64,000 nucleotides of DNA from Batillaria attramentaria (GCA_018292915.2 JACVVK020000035.1:1966001-2030000), one strand, 5' to 3'; shown: positions 12,542-27,280, numbered from the stretch's first letter. Program-made: numbers and translations. The notes: generated from the sequence alone by a model not told the origin.

Positions 12542-13568
12542 GTAAGCGGCGAAACCATTATTGATGAATGCAAATCAATTTCGTCATACACGTTTAGCAG
12601 CTCGCTGGTCATGTTCTTCGAGATGGGGAGAACAGCCAAATTTTCTTCTTCTTTTTCTTCTTTTTTTTTTTTTAAATTATATCATCATTTCAGCAATAAT
12701 TAGAAGTAAATTTACTAAACGTTTAATGTATTGGAATGCACTAAAATCGGGGAAAGTAAAATTTTATTTGCAAGGACTAAAAAGTGTAAATGACAAATTT
12801 AGAATTTAAATTGAAATTAGTAGTAATTTGGTGTACTAACACTCAGTGTGAGAGAAAATCAATACAATAAAAGTCAGTGAGACATATTTCATAAATATTC
12901 ATTAGGATTTTATTTTCCTTAATATTAACTGTTATCTAATCTAATTCCCTAAAATTTAATTTCTTAAAACTCAGTATTTTTATTTACTAAACTTTAATTC
13001 ACTGTAATTTACAAACTTTATACAAAATTACTCTTCGGGGGGAAAACCCTGGAATTAAAATTAGCTCATTCAAAGATATCAAAATCCCTCCCCCCCCCCC
13101 ACCCCCACCAGAAGGTGAAATGCATAAGCTGTCAATCACAAGACGTTCTTCAAAGAAGATTTAATGTATAACATAAATTACAACACATTTGTGAACTTTC
13201 CCTAAGTCTATCTGTCCGGTACACGTTTCCCTCTTGTTCACAATTAAAGTAAAACAATGAAAAATATAAAGCAGTACAAGTACTACAGTGACAGAAATTA
13301 TTACTTTCCGAGAAGAGAGACGACCGAAGACTGAAGATTCATAACAAATCAATTCAATGCCGCCGATGACATGCATGGTTATTACCAGGGCCCGTATGTA
13401 AAAGTCGAGGTTAATTTAACCCACGGCTACGGGTCTAACCCACACTAGGACAAAAGAAACCCAAAAGCAAAATTAAATTAAAAAGGAAGCGAAGAAAGGA
13501 AGAAAAAAAAATCCTTCTATACCAGCTCAGGCACCTTGCTGGAATGGACCCGCTTCTTGATTTGAAAC

Positions 13569-13642
<74 letters not shown>

Positions 13643-14823
13643 AGAAAATTTAACCCTAGAGCTAGTTTAGTTCGAGGTTAGACTCTAGTCCAGCCCTAAC
13701 CTCGACTATTACATACGGCCTTCTTTAAAAAAAACTTTCCATTGTGGAAAATGTCGCACTTAGTCTGTGCCACGCAACACACTACAAAGCCGGCCCGTGC
13801 GACACAAACACGATATAGATCTGGCCTTCCCTAATTACCGAGCCAAGGAGAATTTCGATTAAGAAACGTCTCCTCCAGGCGCAGTCATTAGTTACGCACA
13901 AAACCCGTCCATCATCTGATAAAGGAGCCTAAGTGGCATGGATTTGACAGGCGCTTAGGTCCTTTTTCCACCGCACAGTAATTTTGATCGCGTGTAATCC
14001 CCCCAAGGCGATGTGAAGCCGGCCATTTTGTCACTTTCCCGCCTCTCGCTCAATCGCACGATGACTGGGCGAGAGGTGACAAATGGGTCGCTATCTGGCC
14101 ACTTACCATCAGATCAACGCCGATGAAAAAGATCGAAGGACAAACATGGACCGAGTGCGTCTCCTTTGGGTCAACAAAGTCCGCGTAGGGGATGCTGGTT
14201 TTGTCAGAAGGAGGAGAAATACGTCTTTGAAGTTAGTTCCCCCCTGTCTGTACACATGTTCGGCGAAGGAACTACAGCGCTTGTCACAGACAGATCAAGT
14301 CGGATCGTTTGTAATGGCGACAAAGTATTTTCGGATAGTTACTGTAGTCCTCGCGCAGAAGCATAGCAACACCAGGGCTACGTGACAGACAAATTAATTC
14401 GAATCATTTCTAATTGCGTCAAAATAGTCTTAGATACTTGCTGGTGCAAGTGCCGACACAAAAGCTTTGCGACACCAAAGCAGACACAGAGAGAAGCAGC
14501 AACGTCAAGTTTCCAAAACTACAAGGGGTTGGGGTGGACGGGGGGGGGGGGGGGGGTAGAGAGAGGCCGCTAGAACCAGTTTGCCTCCTTTTCTTTTTCC
14601 CCTTTCTTCTTCGATTCTTGTTGTTTGTTTGTTCGTTTGTTTGGTTGGTTGGTTGTTGTTGTTTTGTTTTTGTTTTTTTTTTTTGGGGGGGGTGTTGTTT
14701 TTTGTTGTTTTTTTTGTTTTGTTTTGGGTTTTTTTTTGAGGGGGTGGTAAAAAAACAAAACAAACAACAACAAAAAAACCCTAGTGTACTGATCCAAGGA
14801 GTGTATGTTCACCTTGTGTGCAG
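12542..14823 (+). other. Intron 2 of the Not gene
   Basis: A 2282-bp intron splitting the homeodomain, from GTAAGC to the acceptor ccttgtgtgcag. It holds AT-rich sequence (12650-13050), a MITE (13388-13720), a low-repeat stretch at 13740-14400 with several TAATTA-like motifs, a G-run near 14540-14557 and a T/G-rich run at 14580-14780. Confidence 0.75.
13388..13720. mobile_element. MITE, family M1 (copy a), carrying a (CA)n tract
   Basis: Ends are inverted repeats (gggcccgtatgtaaaagtcg at the left; its complement, ending catacggcc, at the right). Further nested inverted blocks are present (cgaggttaatttaacccacg; ctagtttagttcgaggttag). The same structure recurs at 37892-38185 and 42599-42854. 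There is no coding capacity, so it is a non-autonomous DNA element. Confidence 0.6.
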
Positions 14824-15094
14824 GTATTACCTGGCGGCGTCTTTGAGTCTTACAGAAGCCCAGGTGAAAGTCTGGTTCCAGAACCGCCGCATCAAATGGC
14901 GCAAGCAGACTCTGGAACAGCAGCACGCCCGTCTCGCCTCCATCTACGCCAACAACTCCGCCAGCGATTCCGACGACGACAGCGGTGACGAGAGAGACGA
15001 CGACAGGTCAAGCGCGATGTGTTCTGTCGGGGCTGGCTCTGGTGTGGAAACTGCCGTGACTACTGCTAATGGAAGTGAAGAAACAAATGTTTGA
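14824..15094 (+). CDS. not: Not/NOTO-type homeobox gene, exon 3 (homeodomain C-terminal half and acidic tail)
   Basis: Completes homeodomain helices 2 and 3. Helix 3 reads VKVWFQNRRIKWRKQ, with Q50 and N51, the base-contacting residues of Antennapedia-like and Not homeodomains. The tail is acidic and serine-rich (SDSDDDSGDERDDDRSS), then low complexity, ending with TGA at 15092-15094. The acceptor is ttgtgtgcag|G. The exon joins exon 2 in frame, giving 307 aa, a normal size for the family. Confidence 0.92.
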
Positions 15095-15264
15095 TTGCAA
15101 GCCTGTGAGTAATGTGGAACTCCAACACTGGGACACTGCAAAGTCCTACGCTTGATAACGAGAGAAGACTTTCTTATGTGAAGTGGTACAAGAATCATGT
15201 AAAGTGGGGAAAACTGAACGTTTTTCATGTGATTTGAAAAAAAAACAACAATTCTTTCAAGTGA

Positions 15265-15270
15265 AATAAA
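15265..15270 (+). terminator. Candidate polyadenylation signal of the Not gene
   Basis: AATAAA 171 bp past the stop codon. Further AATAAA motifs near 15774 and 15795 could serve a longer 3' UTR. Confidence 0.4.
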
Positions 15271-17239
<1,969 letters not shown>

Positions 17240-17240
<1 letters not shown>

Positions 17241-17560
17241 ACACTCACGCGCGGTCAGCTGACCACTTGACCCCCGTGACCTGCAGTCACCCACACGGCC
17301 AAATGAGACGCACAAGCGGAACGAAAGAAAAGACCAAAGCCGTTGAGGTGGCTGCATCCATTGTGGAAGCGCTCGGCAGCGTTCACGCTTCGTGTTGACA
17401 ACGCTGGCCATTGAAGGGTATGGACAATGGGCGGAAATCTCAGCCCATTGGCTGGGTAAACGGATGCTCTTATGCGCAGGTATGATTGACAGTTGTCAGT
17501 TTGCTTCGTCCGGGTACCACGATCGATAGCCATTCATATGCATGTCAAATTCTTGTCCGG
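17240..17560. promoter_or_regulatory. Low-repeat island with a PBX-MEIS-type site
   Basis: In a neighbourhood full of repeats this stretch is complex, unique-looking DNA. It has CCATTGG boxes, a perfect TGATTGACAG decamer (17483-17492, the composite PBX-MEIS consensus) followed at once by TTGTCAG, and an ATGCAT motif. Enhancer function is inferred only. Confidence 0.25.
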
Positions 17561-17604
17561 AGTGCAGATCTACGTTTGACTGCACGTTGACAGAGGGAAC
17601 AGCA

Positions 17605-17673
<69 letters not shown>

Positions 17674-17675
<2 letters not shown>

Positions 17676-17846
17676 TGAGGGTGGGTGGGTGTTTGGGGGT
17701 TTAACGTCCTTTTCCACAACATACGGGTGATATCAAAGACGAGGCAACGAAGAAAAAGCCAGCACAAATATCTGGCCCCAGCCGGGATACGAACTCACGA
17801 CCCGAGCATCAGAAGTCCAACGCTCTACCATTCGGCCACCCTGTCA
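17674..17846 (-). mobile_element. tRNA-derived SINE, family A, minus strand
   Basis: The complement shows tRNA-like A and B boxes (tggtagagcgttgg; gtcgtgagttcg), then the family body (gccaaatatttgtgctggc, ctcgttgcc, tttgatatcacc) and the tail gtggaaaaggacgttaaac. Confidence 0.75.
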
Positions 17847-17924
17847 CACACGCGGTGAACTGAAACAATTTTGTTGTTGTTATGTCAGTTGTTGCTGTGG
17901 GTGCGGGAGGGGGTGGGGGGGCAT

Positions 17925-18068
17925 AAGGCTTGGTGTGGGAGTTCGGGAATTAAACGTCCTTTTCCACCACGTATGGGTGATATCAAAGACGGGGCAGCGA
18001 GAAAAAGTCCGGTACATATAATTATTTGGTCCAAGCGGCATTGAAAGTCCAAGGCTCTACCATTTTGC
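17925..18068 (-). mobile_element. SINE, family A, minus strand, degraded
   Basis: Same family tail and body as 17674-17846 (ttaaacgtccttttccacca, gatatcaaagacggggc), but the head is eroded. Confidence 0.6.
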
Positions 18069-18836
18069 AATTTTGCGGGGTATAAAAAACAACAAACAAA
18101 CCACGTTAATCTTTTCGTGAAGATCCATTTAAATGTTTTCTAACGTCGACTACTTTCTTTTGTCACCCGTTCTTTTCGGCGCACCAGTGCGAGAAGGAGG
18201 AGTGGGGGAGGGGGGGGGGGATCGAGGGGGTAGATGGCGGGTGAGTTACGTTGATTTGACATAAAGCACGTTTCTTAAATTGTTAAGGGAAGGGGAGATA
18301 ACCAGGATGAAGACAAAAAAGCCAGAGTTACCGGCGACCACCCAACCGCTATTGTGTGCGGGAATGAGTTTTAGAGCACGCCGTAAACACGAGAAGGTGT
18401 GGAACACCACCACCCATCAACAGGGAAATGGCCTGCATACGGGCAATTAGAGAAATTACGTCATACAATTAGCCGCTTCGGCTTCACTGTTAGAGTGTGT
18501 TAGTAGTGCTGGTGGTGTTAGATCAAGTTACAGCCACCGACTGTTATGATATCTCTGTCATGTGACCGGAAGTCTCTTCATTGAGGTGAAACTTCTTTCA
18601 ACAATAGTCTCTCTCTCTCTCTCTCTCCTGATGTTCTTGGCAAGTGTGTGTAGGTAATAGTGTTGGGTTTTTAGTTCGGTTGGTCGGTTGGCTTGTTGTT
18701 GTTTTTTGTTTGTTTGGGTTTGTTTGTTGTTGTTGGTTTGTTTCTTGTTGTTGTTGTTGTTTGTTCGGCTAATTACTATTCAGTCTGTCATTCACTTTCT
18801 GGGAATCAGTCTTGTGGAAGTACCGTTTCTATTCAT

Positions 18837-19782
18837 CGATCCGGCCTTACGACCTACTGTCTCATAGCAGTATACTGTTCGATCCGGCCTTACGACATAC
18901 TGTCTCATAGCAGTATACTGTTCGATCCGGCCTTACGACATACTGTCTCATAGCAGTATACTGTTCGATCCGGCCTTACGACATACTGTCTCATAGCAGT
19001 ATACTGTTTGATCCGGCCTTACGACATACTGTCTCATAGCAGTAGACTGTTCGATCCGGCCTTACGACCTACTGTCTCATAGCAGTAGACTGTTCGATCC
19101 GGCCTTACGACATACTGTCTCATAGCAGTAGACTGTTCGATCCGGCCTTACGACATACTGTCTCATAGCAGTAGACTGTTCGATCCGGCCTTACGACATA
19201 CTGTCTCATAGCAGTAGACTGTTCGATCCGGCCTTACGACATACTGTCTCATAGCAGTATACTGTTCGATCCGGCCTTACGACCTACTGTCTCATAGCAG
19301 TATACTGTTCGATCCGGCCTTACGACATACTGTCTCATAGCAGTATACTGTTCGATCCGGCCTTACGACATACTGTCTCATAGCAGTAGACTGTTCGATC
19401 CGGCCTTACGACATACTGTCTCATAGCAGTATACTGTTCGATCCGGCCTTACGACCTACTGTCTCATAGCAGTAGACTGTTCGATCCGGCCTTACGACCT
19501 ACTGTCTCATAGCAGTAGACTGTTCGATCCGGCCTTACGACATACTGTCTCATAGCAGTAGACTGTTCGATCCGGCCTTACGACATACTGTCTCATAGCA
19601 GTATACTGTTCGATCCGGCCTTACGACCTACTGTCTCATAGCAGTATACTGTTCGATCCGGCCTTACGACATACTGTCTCATAGCAGTAGACTGTTCGAT
19701 CCGGCCTTACGACCTACTGTCTCATAGCAGTATACTGTTCGATCCGGCCTTACGACATACTGTCTCATAGCAGTATATTGTT
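18837..19782 (+). repeat. Minisatellite, 22 copies of a 43-bp unit
   Basis: The unit begins cgatccggccttacgac and repeats exactly every 43 bp from 18837 to the last start at 19740. Copies are nearly identical. Variation is almost confined to two sites: gacAtac or gacCtac, and agtATact or agtAGact. Each unit contains an inverted pair (atactg ... cagtat) that could form a 6-bp stem with an 8-nt loop. No open frame or promoter was recognised. Confidence 0.97.
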
Positions 19783-20614
19783 ACCTTACAACAAACAACA
19801 ACAACAACCAAAAATATAACTCTTAGGAGCCAGAGCCCGACAGGCCCCTGCCCACAATGCGATAAAACTGGTTAAAAAGGACAAACCACTGCACACCAGT
19901 AGGAGCCACTTCAAGCCACTAATATTACGCAAGGTGTGGGCTTTTCCCCACTAGGCCGGCCCGAGACCGCTGCTGATTGTGTAATCGTGGCTTGAAGTAG
20001 CTTCTAGTGATCTGAAGATTTTCAGTAAAATTGCGATGTTTGCATGGGCTTTTAAGAGATAAATCGAAAATGATGTTGTTTCCATTACTATGGAAACAAC
20101 ATAACAACCACCAAAAGTACCCATTTGGCAAGCGTCATCCACTGACATGACCAAAAGCACAGAGCAATTTAGCCGGCATAGCGCACCCATACAGGCCCGA
20201 TCCCTCAGCTGAAGCAGGTGGATTTAGAGTTGTCGAAGTGGAGGGCGGAGGTGGGGAGGGGTAGGGAGGGGGGGGGGGGCTGCAACAACAACGACGACAA
20301 TAGCACGTCCAGGAAACGTCCGCTTCATTATAGCAGAAAATCCCACATCCAACCGAGCATGCCGACCGTCCACGAGTGAGCAGTTTGGGGGCGCTTCGGC
20401 GCCGAGGCAATGGAGCGTGTGTTTATGAAGCAGAAAAGTCCCAACAGACAGAGGCAGACCACCCCTCAACACGACCAATTAAGGACCTACTACACTGACC
20501 ATCAGCTGGACCACTGTTATGACACCTGGCTGCCAGTAAACATGCGACAAACTTTTTTTTTAACAGATTTTTATTTGTGTGCGCAGTCATTGATGGTTAA
20601 TAAGGGTCGGACCC

Positions 20615-20702
20615 AGGACTAGGCTATGCCCTGCCGGCTCAGTGTGCTTGACCAATATAGGACTAGGCTATGCCCTGCCGGCTCAGTGTGCTTGACCAAT
20701 AT
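20615..20702 (+). repeat. Perfect 44-bp tandem duplication
   Basis: The segment beginning aggactaggctatgccctgc occurs twice in direct succession (20615 and 20659) with no differences seen. Confidence 0.9.
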
Positions 20703-20759
20703 CCGATATTAGGAAGGTACCGGTGTTCGTCTGCTGAGGTGATGTCAGTTCTCTCAGCA

Positions 20760-20798
<39 letters not shown>

Positions 20799-21139
20799 AC
20801 TTGATATAGCGCACGACTCCGCCCTAACTGAGTGCTCACGGCGCTTAGGGAGAGGTTTTGAACTGAGGAAAGATAATGAAAAAAAAAAGCTGCGGATGAT
20901 TACTGGGGATACTGCGGCTCATATTTCAGCGATTGGCAAACACGCCGGACTGAGGCAACAAAATAAATAAGGAAAAAGGAAACAATTACGTCATTCAGTT
21001 AATATGCAAAAGCCTGAAACCATTGTATTACTGACCTATCTAAAAGGAAACAAAGACAAAGTGTATTATGATAAATGAAATAGCGTGATTTCGTCTGAGT
21101 TTGCACGATTCCTACGCCGGTCTAATTTCTAGACCTCCC

Positions 21140-21330
21140 TCCCCTCCCCCCCCCCCCCCCCCCCCCCCCCCCCACACACACACCACCACCATCGCCACCA
21201 CCACCACCTGACCACCAACTCCACACACACACACACACACACACACCACCACCACCACCACCACCACCACCACCACACCCCCCCCCCCTCGCCTCCCCCC
21301 CTCCCCCCCCCCCCCCCCCCCAAAAAAAAA
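21140..21330. repeat. C-rich low-complexity tract with (CCA)n and (CA)n
   Basis: Poly-C, (CA)n and (CCA)n runs. The complementary G-rich strand has many G-runs and could form G-quadruplexes. Confidence 0.9.
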
Positions 21331-22139
21331 AAATCATATCAATCCCTGAAGTGAGAAGTGCCGCCGACCAAGCCCCAGCTAAACACAGCAGAAAGACAAT
21401 TTGACCGCCCTGCTCGCTGCTCGCTGGCTGTGTGTATGGAGTGTGTAGATAAACCAGTCCTCTAACAGATCCCCCCCGTTTCCTGAGAGGGCCGATTTAA
21501 AGGGATTGGTAAATATTTTGGCGGCGCTAACTCAAAGCACACAGTGGCCGCGAGTGGGCTTATTGTGCGATTCTCGCTCCCGTGAGTGAGAGACGAGAGG
21601 ACCGTAGAGTCCCATTTACTTTGTAATTACCAGGCTGCGTAGTTCTTTTGCGCACGCGAGGTCTGCGCATCCGGACAGGCGGCGGGATTGAGATGATCGC
21701 AGAAGCGCGTCTTCTCTGGGCGGCCAACGAGTGAACCAAGGGAGATAAGTAAATAGGCTGCGAGAGAGGCAAATTCTGCATCTGCTGAAAGCTTAATAGT
21801 AATGATAGATCGCTTAACTTAAGGTGGAACCATCTCACTTTTCTTGGCAGTTCGGCACCCGACGGTCGAATGTAATTAGAACGAACAAGTGCGCGCCGAG
21901 TCTACGAAATAAAAGTGCACATAGTGTGGTCTCGAATGCTAGATTCTGATGCATGTATACTTGACGACTGCTTTGGTCCATAGACTAAAACATCCCCACA
22001 AAGTTTCTCAAGCTAGATGAATAGTTATTATTCAGTTATGAATGGCGCCTCCCCTAGACGACCTGTCAGTCCGCCTGGATTGAATAAAGTTCAGCTGGGC
22101 TGTTCAGCTACAGTAGCTGTACTCCATCCAGAGGGGACT

Positions 22140-22316
22140 GAGCAGGGTCACTCGAGCGGTACAGCGTTGGACTTCCAATACTAGGGTCGAGAGTTCGATT
22201 CCCGGTTGGGGCCAAATATTTGCGCTGGCCTTTTTCTCGTTGCCCCCGTCTTTGATATCACCCATACGGATGTGGTGGAAAAAGACGTTACATCATTAAA
22301 CACCCACCCACCCACC
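22140..22316 (+). mobile_element. tRNA-derived SINE, family A
   Basis: tRNA-like head with GGTCGAGAGTTCGATTCCC (B box), then the family body and a slightly changed tail (gtggaaaaagacgttac). Confidence 0.7.
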
Positions 22317-22712
22317 TCTCCCCCCAGGATCACCACCGAGGGGGTTTAAACTCCGGTGCGTAAAGTAACTTTGCTGCCCGCCCTAGCTTTGCCCGTTTCG
22401 GCCCATCATCACACAATCTGCTCCGGCGGTAAATCAGATTAATTAACAACAAAACGCATCAGCGCCAGAGAGCTGTAATCTGTACCTCCTTTACACGTGT
22501 TCTGGCACATCGAGTGTGGACCGGAAGTGAGTCCCTCATGCTGTAATCCCGGCGTGCAATCTGTGGGGGTTTAGATCCGGCACAGATCTACATATCCGTT
22601 CTGGCTCTGTGGTTTTAAATGAACAGGAAGATGGTCTGGCTGGCTGCTTGGTTTGTCCTGAGCGGAACGGCCGGAGATTCTTGTTTTTCAAGTTCTTTCT
22701 TTCTTTCTTTCC

Positions 22713-22940
22713 GGGGAGCCGGATGGAAGGGCGTTGGACTTTCAATGCTCGGGTCGTGAGTTCAAATCTCAGCTGGGCCAAATATTTGTGCTGGAATTTT
22801 TTGTTTTGTTTTGTTTTGTTTGTTTTTTGTTGTTGTTGTTGTTGTTGTTGTTCCCCCCCCCCCCCCCGTCTTTGGCCCCGTCTTTGATGTCACCCCTATG
22901 TGATGGAAAAGGACGTTAAACTCCCAAACACCAACCCACC
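22713..22940 (+). mobile_element. SINE, family A, with an internal GTT/C expansion
   Basis: Starts ggggagccggatggaagg; B box gtcgtgagttcaaatctc; the body is interrupted by a T/G and C run (22798-22867) before the usual tail atgtgatggaaaaggacg. Confidence 0.65.
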
Positions 22941-22997
22941 CTTCTTTCTTTCGTGTGTTTGTTTGTTCTTTCCCTTTTTACCTTATTTCTTGTTGCT

Positions 22998-22998
<1 letters not shown>

Positions 22999-23061
<63 letters not shown>
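22999..23061 (+). repeat. (GTA)n microsatellite
   Basis: About 21 copies of a GTA/TAG trinucleotide followed by (TTG)n. Confidence 0.95.
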
Positions 23062-23062
<1 letters not shown>

Positions 23063-23159
23063 TGTTGTTGTTGTTGTTGTGAGTTTACAAGACCCTCTCC
23101 CGTCAATTTTTCAAACTGTTACTGAGACTAAATGGTGGTGACGTTACAGCGAAGCGAGC

Positions 23160-23275
23160 TGTCAGTGTAGCCTGGGATCGAACCTACGCTTCATCGTCAC
23201 AACTGCCGGTGAGAGTCGATCAGTTACTCACCTGCTGACGACGGACGCGCTACCAATAGACGACCCCATTCGACA
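23160..23275 (-). mobile_element. SINE family B head fragment, minus strand
   Basis: Contains gggatcgaacctacgcttca, the complement of the family B B-box region, and gcgctaccaatagac, the complement of its A-box region. Confidence 0.45.
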
Positions 23276-23279
23276 AGCC

Positions 23280-23560
23280 CCGAATGACCAATGCCCGAAT
23301 GACGTCAACGGACTTACTGCTTTCTCTCCATGTTTCAGTCATATCAAACTACACGTGCTTCCGGCCCTCGTAGTGTCTGGCAAAACGTTTGCCAGAGCAT
23401 CCAGTCTGTTGTGCTCATTATGCCCCGGCCGGAACGCGATTGGCTGAATTCTGAGGGCTCGACCCTCTTGATTGACAGGAGTGGAGTCGCCTATTGAGCC
23501 ACTGCTCATCCAAATCAGGAACTTGCTAATTACAACCTAAAGGTGACCCCAGAAACACGA
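23280..23560. promoter_or_regulatory. Low-repeat island with a PBX-MEIS-type site
   Basis: Unique-looking sequence carrying an inverted CCAAT box (gattggctg) and a perfect TGATTGACAG decamer at 23469-23478. This is the second such decamer in the 3' flank of the Not gene. Regulatory role is inferred. Confidence 0.25.
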
Positions 23561-24048
23561 GTGCAACTAAAACACTGAAGACAGCACAAACTGCGAAGCG
23601 ACCGAACCGGCCAGCTCGTCACGTTTTCTTTCGACACTTCAAGCAAAAGATCAAAATCAGATAATGTTTGTTAAAGAAATGTTTAATTTTTAATGTTTTC
23701 CCTTGGTCGACCCGTAACCGTTCATTGAAAGGTTCAAGATCCGACTTCTAGTCAAAGACCCGCGTGACAATGGCTGCGGAGAGGTTCCCACCAAGCTCCG
23801 TCTTCCGTCTTCCGTCAACGCAACAAAGACAGACAATTAATGGGAATCAATTCCTTCCTGGCCTGCGACCGGCATATTGCCCGGGGAGCCAAGCAGGGGA
23901 ATTAGGAATCCGAGGAGTGGAAAATGAGGATTCTCAATTCTCACTGGGTGTAAGCAAGATGCCGGGAATTATTTTCCCCCGGTGCTACCACGATTCAGTA
24001 GTTTCAAATCTTCTTCTTTTTTTTTTTAAACTTTGTGAGTACCATGGA

Positions 24049-24050
<2 letters not shown>

Positions 24051-24120
<70 letters not shown>
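24051..24120 (+). repeat. (CT)n microsatellite
   Basis: An uninterrupted CT run of about 70 bp. Confidence 0.97.
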
Positions 24121-24123
<3 letters not shown>

Positions 24124-24699
24124 GTAGCGTCAATTTATCATAATTACGGACCAGTTTAGTCAACCATTGCATTGTATTTGTTCAAGCATGAGCATTTCCA
24201 TAAGCTGTGCTTGTTCATGCCCAATCACTGTAAGTGTTCATTTCTGCGATACGCTTGTTTGAACCAAACACAAGTTACAAATAATATTACAAGTGTCTGT
24301 ATTGTCCGCTTAAAATGCGTTAAGTCTCTCGGTGCTCTCTCTCCAAAAGGTTTTTTTTTTGTTTTTTTGTTTGTTTTTTTTTAAAGAAAAGTTGCGTCGT
24401 CTTCCACTCTTTTGAATCGAATAAACAACAGGAAAACTTCCGCCATAGTGATTAACCCCCGTGATTCTGAGTCTGAGAGTTGCCTACAGTCCTGTAACTG
24501 GCTGAGGCAGGGGTCGTCTTGTCGGCTGGGTGGACAATTCTTTGAACAAGATTTCCGAGAGAAAGTAAAACTGCTAACGGAGAGGAAACGGTAGATGTGA
24601 CGGCTGACGTTCTTATCATTAGTACAAAGAATCCTACAATTCGTTTGCAGCCGACCAGGTATGGAACATTGTATAGGAAATTACCTAAGTTAGTTTAGC

Positions 24700-24860
24700 T
24701 TGGAGGGGCGTGGGTTCAAATCCAAACAGGCAACAACGAAAAAAAAAAGGTTTTTGAACTGACCCCTTGACCTCCTCCTCCCCCTCCTCTTTGTATTCGA
24801 ACCATCGCCATGGTCGACAAAGGACGTTAACTATTAAAACAAAACCCACCCAAACTCCCG
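24700..24860 (+). mobile_element. SINE, degenerate family A copy
   Basis: Has a B-box-like gtgggttcaaatcc and the family tail (acaaaggacgttaac ... cccaccc) with many changes between. Confidence 0.35.
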
Positions 24861-25168
24861 GCCACCCTAAATTCGTTTGAAGCAGTGGATCATCAGGCAA
24901 TGCGTTTGACTTTGGTTCGGTTCCAGATGGAGTTGTGACAACTAATACCTTTTTCCTGACTGCCGGGCTGCAAATCGGTGGTTTTTCTGCATCCCCAGCA
25001 AAATTTAAAACGGGTTAATTGTATGATATTGCACTCTGCAGCGACGCGGGTTTCCAAGAGGAAGCAACACAGATTTCCCGACACGGACAAAAAAAAAATT
25101 AGTACAACAAAAGAAAACAAAAAACAATCTAAAACAAACTCCTTTGAAATGGGGGTAGCAACTGCTGT

Positions 25169-25218
25169 TTGTTTGTTTGTTTGTTTGTTTGTTTGTTTGT
25201 TTGTTTGTTTGTTTGTTT
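25169..25218 (+). repeat. (GTTT)n microsatellite
   Basis: About twelve copies of a GTTT tetranucleotide. Confidence 0.95.
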
Positions 25219-25857
25219 AAACATACAAATGTATTTACAAGGCCATACTCAACTTAAATACAAGAACGTTCAAACTAGAAAGGTGGTTATAATCGTTTAC
25301 CTGAACTCATCATTTTACACTAATACCATTAACTTTGAATTCCTCCCGAGGGGTTGTTTACAAAGCAATTTGCGTCCCAGAAATGTCTGCAAAAACACTC
25401 TTAGCGCCACTGAATCAAATTTTCCAAGACGGACACATTTTGAAATTAAAACCTGTTCTTTACATCTCTCTCCGTATCATGAATATTTGATGAGACGCAG
25501 AGGCACGTAAAGGGTTTGGCTACAACAGGAAACTGATTAGTTTCTGCCTACGTAATCTCACGTGTTCGCTTTGTGGCGTCTAAAAAACGCAAAGTGAACA
25601 AACGACGGGCAAATGCGCTGTTTCGTTTCAGCATTAGACAGCTGTGAGGTTCTCATGAGCGCGATTTGAGTAATGATGGTTATAATGCGAAGAACGGAAC
25701 ACACACGACAAGTGCACGGGGTGTAGCCACAATGGTCCACAGTGTTTCAGGTGCTACTCCGCTTCAAAAGTTTCAACGACGCTTACTATCACGTAAGCCG
25801 CGACAAAGCCATGTATTTGAAATATGAGGCGTCTTAAAATTCCAAAGAGAAATACAA

Positions 25858-26000
25858 AAACTGTTGGAGAGCGTTCCTTCAGTTTCTTAGCACCGCATGT
25901 GTGGAACTCGCTGCCAGTCGAACTGCGCAATCTGCCCACACTGTCCCAGCTGAAATCCAACTTATAGACTTACCTTTACCGTTAGGCCTTTGGCCTTTAA
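25858..26000 (+). mobile_element. LINE ORF2 C-terminal fragment (CR1/L2-like)
   Basis: One frame resembles the conserved end of CR1/jockey-type ORF2 proteins: an RSF-like start, PHVWNSLPVELRNLP, then a leucine-containing FK-type ending. No reverse transcriptase remains. It ends shortly before the large microsatellite at 26058. Confidence 0.5.
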
Positions 26001-26056
26001 CATACCAGTTCTTCTGTTCTGCACGTATATTCAGCCTGTATATTTACAGTGGTGAG

Positions 26057-26573
<517 letters not shown>

Positions 26574-26605
26574 GTGAGTCTAGTGCTGCGTTTTATAAAC
26601 CCTGT

Positions 26606-26650
<45 letters not shown>

Positions 26651-27280
26651 CCACGAGAACAGCTCAGATCAATCTGTGAGCATGAAAAATGGTAGCATTA
26701 TTCCCTTTAAAACACAAAGTAAAAAAAAAAAGGGGGGGGGGGGCATGCTGACAAAAAAAGGGGCCCATGCTGATATTTCAAACAAATGGCTTTATCTTAC
26801 AGTAATCGTCGTCAGCATTTTGATTTGTAGTAGCACTGGAAACACTCCCCTCCGTTTCGCCTACACCCAGTATTTCCCTGCCCTCAGGCGCAGAACGGTC
26901 AAGCCTGATGACAATTCACGCTAATTGCCGTGTTGAACGTGCCAAATGTTGACTGACAGACAATACGACATCAGACCTAACAATGTTATTGAAGAGACGA
27001 TCGACCAGTGTATATTTCATTGGTGTAGTTGATTTTAGGAAAACGTTTCTTCATCTCTTTGTCGATACCATCGTCCCGGCCATTAAGCACAATCAATTTT
27101 ATCGGCTGTAGTTAAAGTGTCCGTAAATATCCTTGTCAGGTAGACATCACCGTTGTGGAAAATTTTTCCTCCAACCCGTTTCATCCGTGTGTCAGGATCA
27201 GTCACGATTATATGGCATCTGATACCATTGTGGTGACTCTATTCGGCGTATATAATTATATTGTTCTCCTTACGTAGAAG

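Noticed and set aside
14414..14823. Upstream extension of Not exon 3 as one 226-aa protein
   Set aside because: The part before 14824 is T/G-rich intron reading through the acceptor; exon 2 joins exactly at 14824 in the right phase.
18837..19782. Regular 43-bp array as a possible CRISPR
   Set aside because: There are no unique spacers, the whole unit repeats head to tail, and the genome is eukaryotic. It is a minisatellite. I also tested covariation of the two variable sites as stem partners: all four combinations occur (A/T, A/G, C/T, C/G), so no base-pair covariation is supported.
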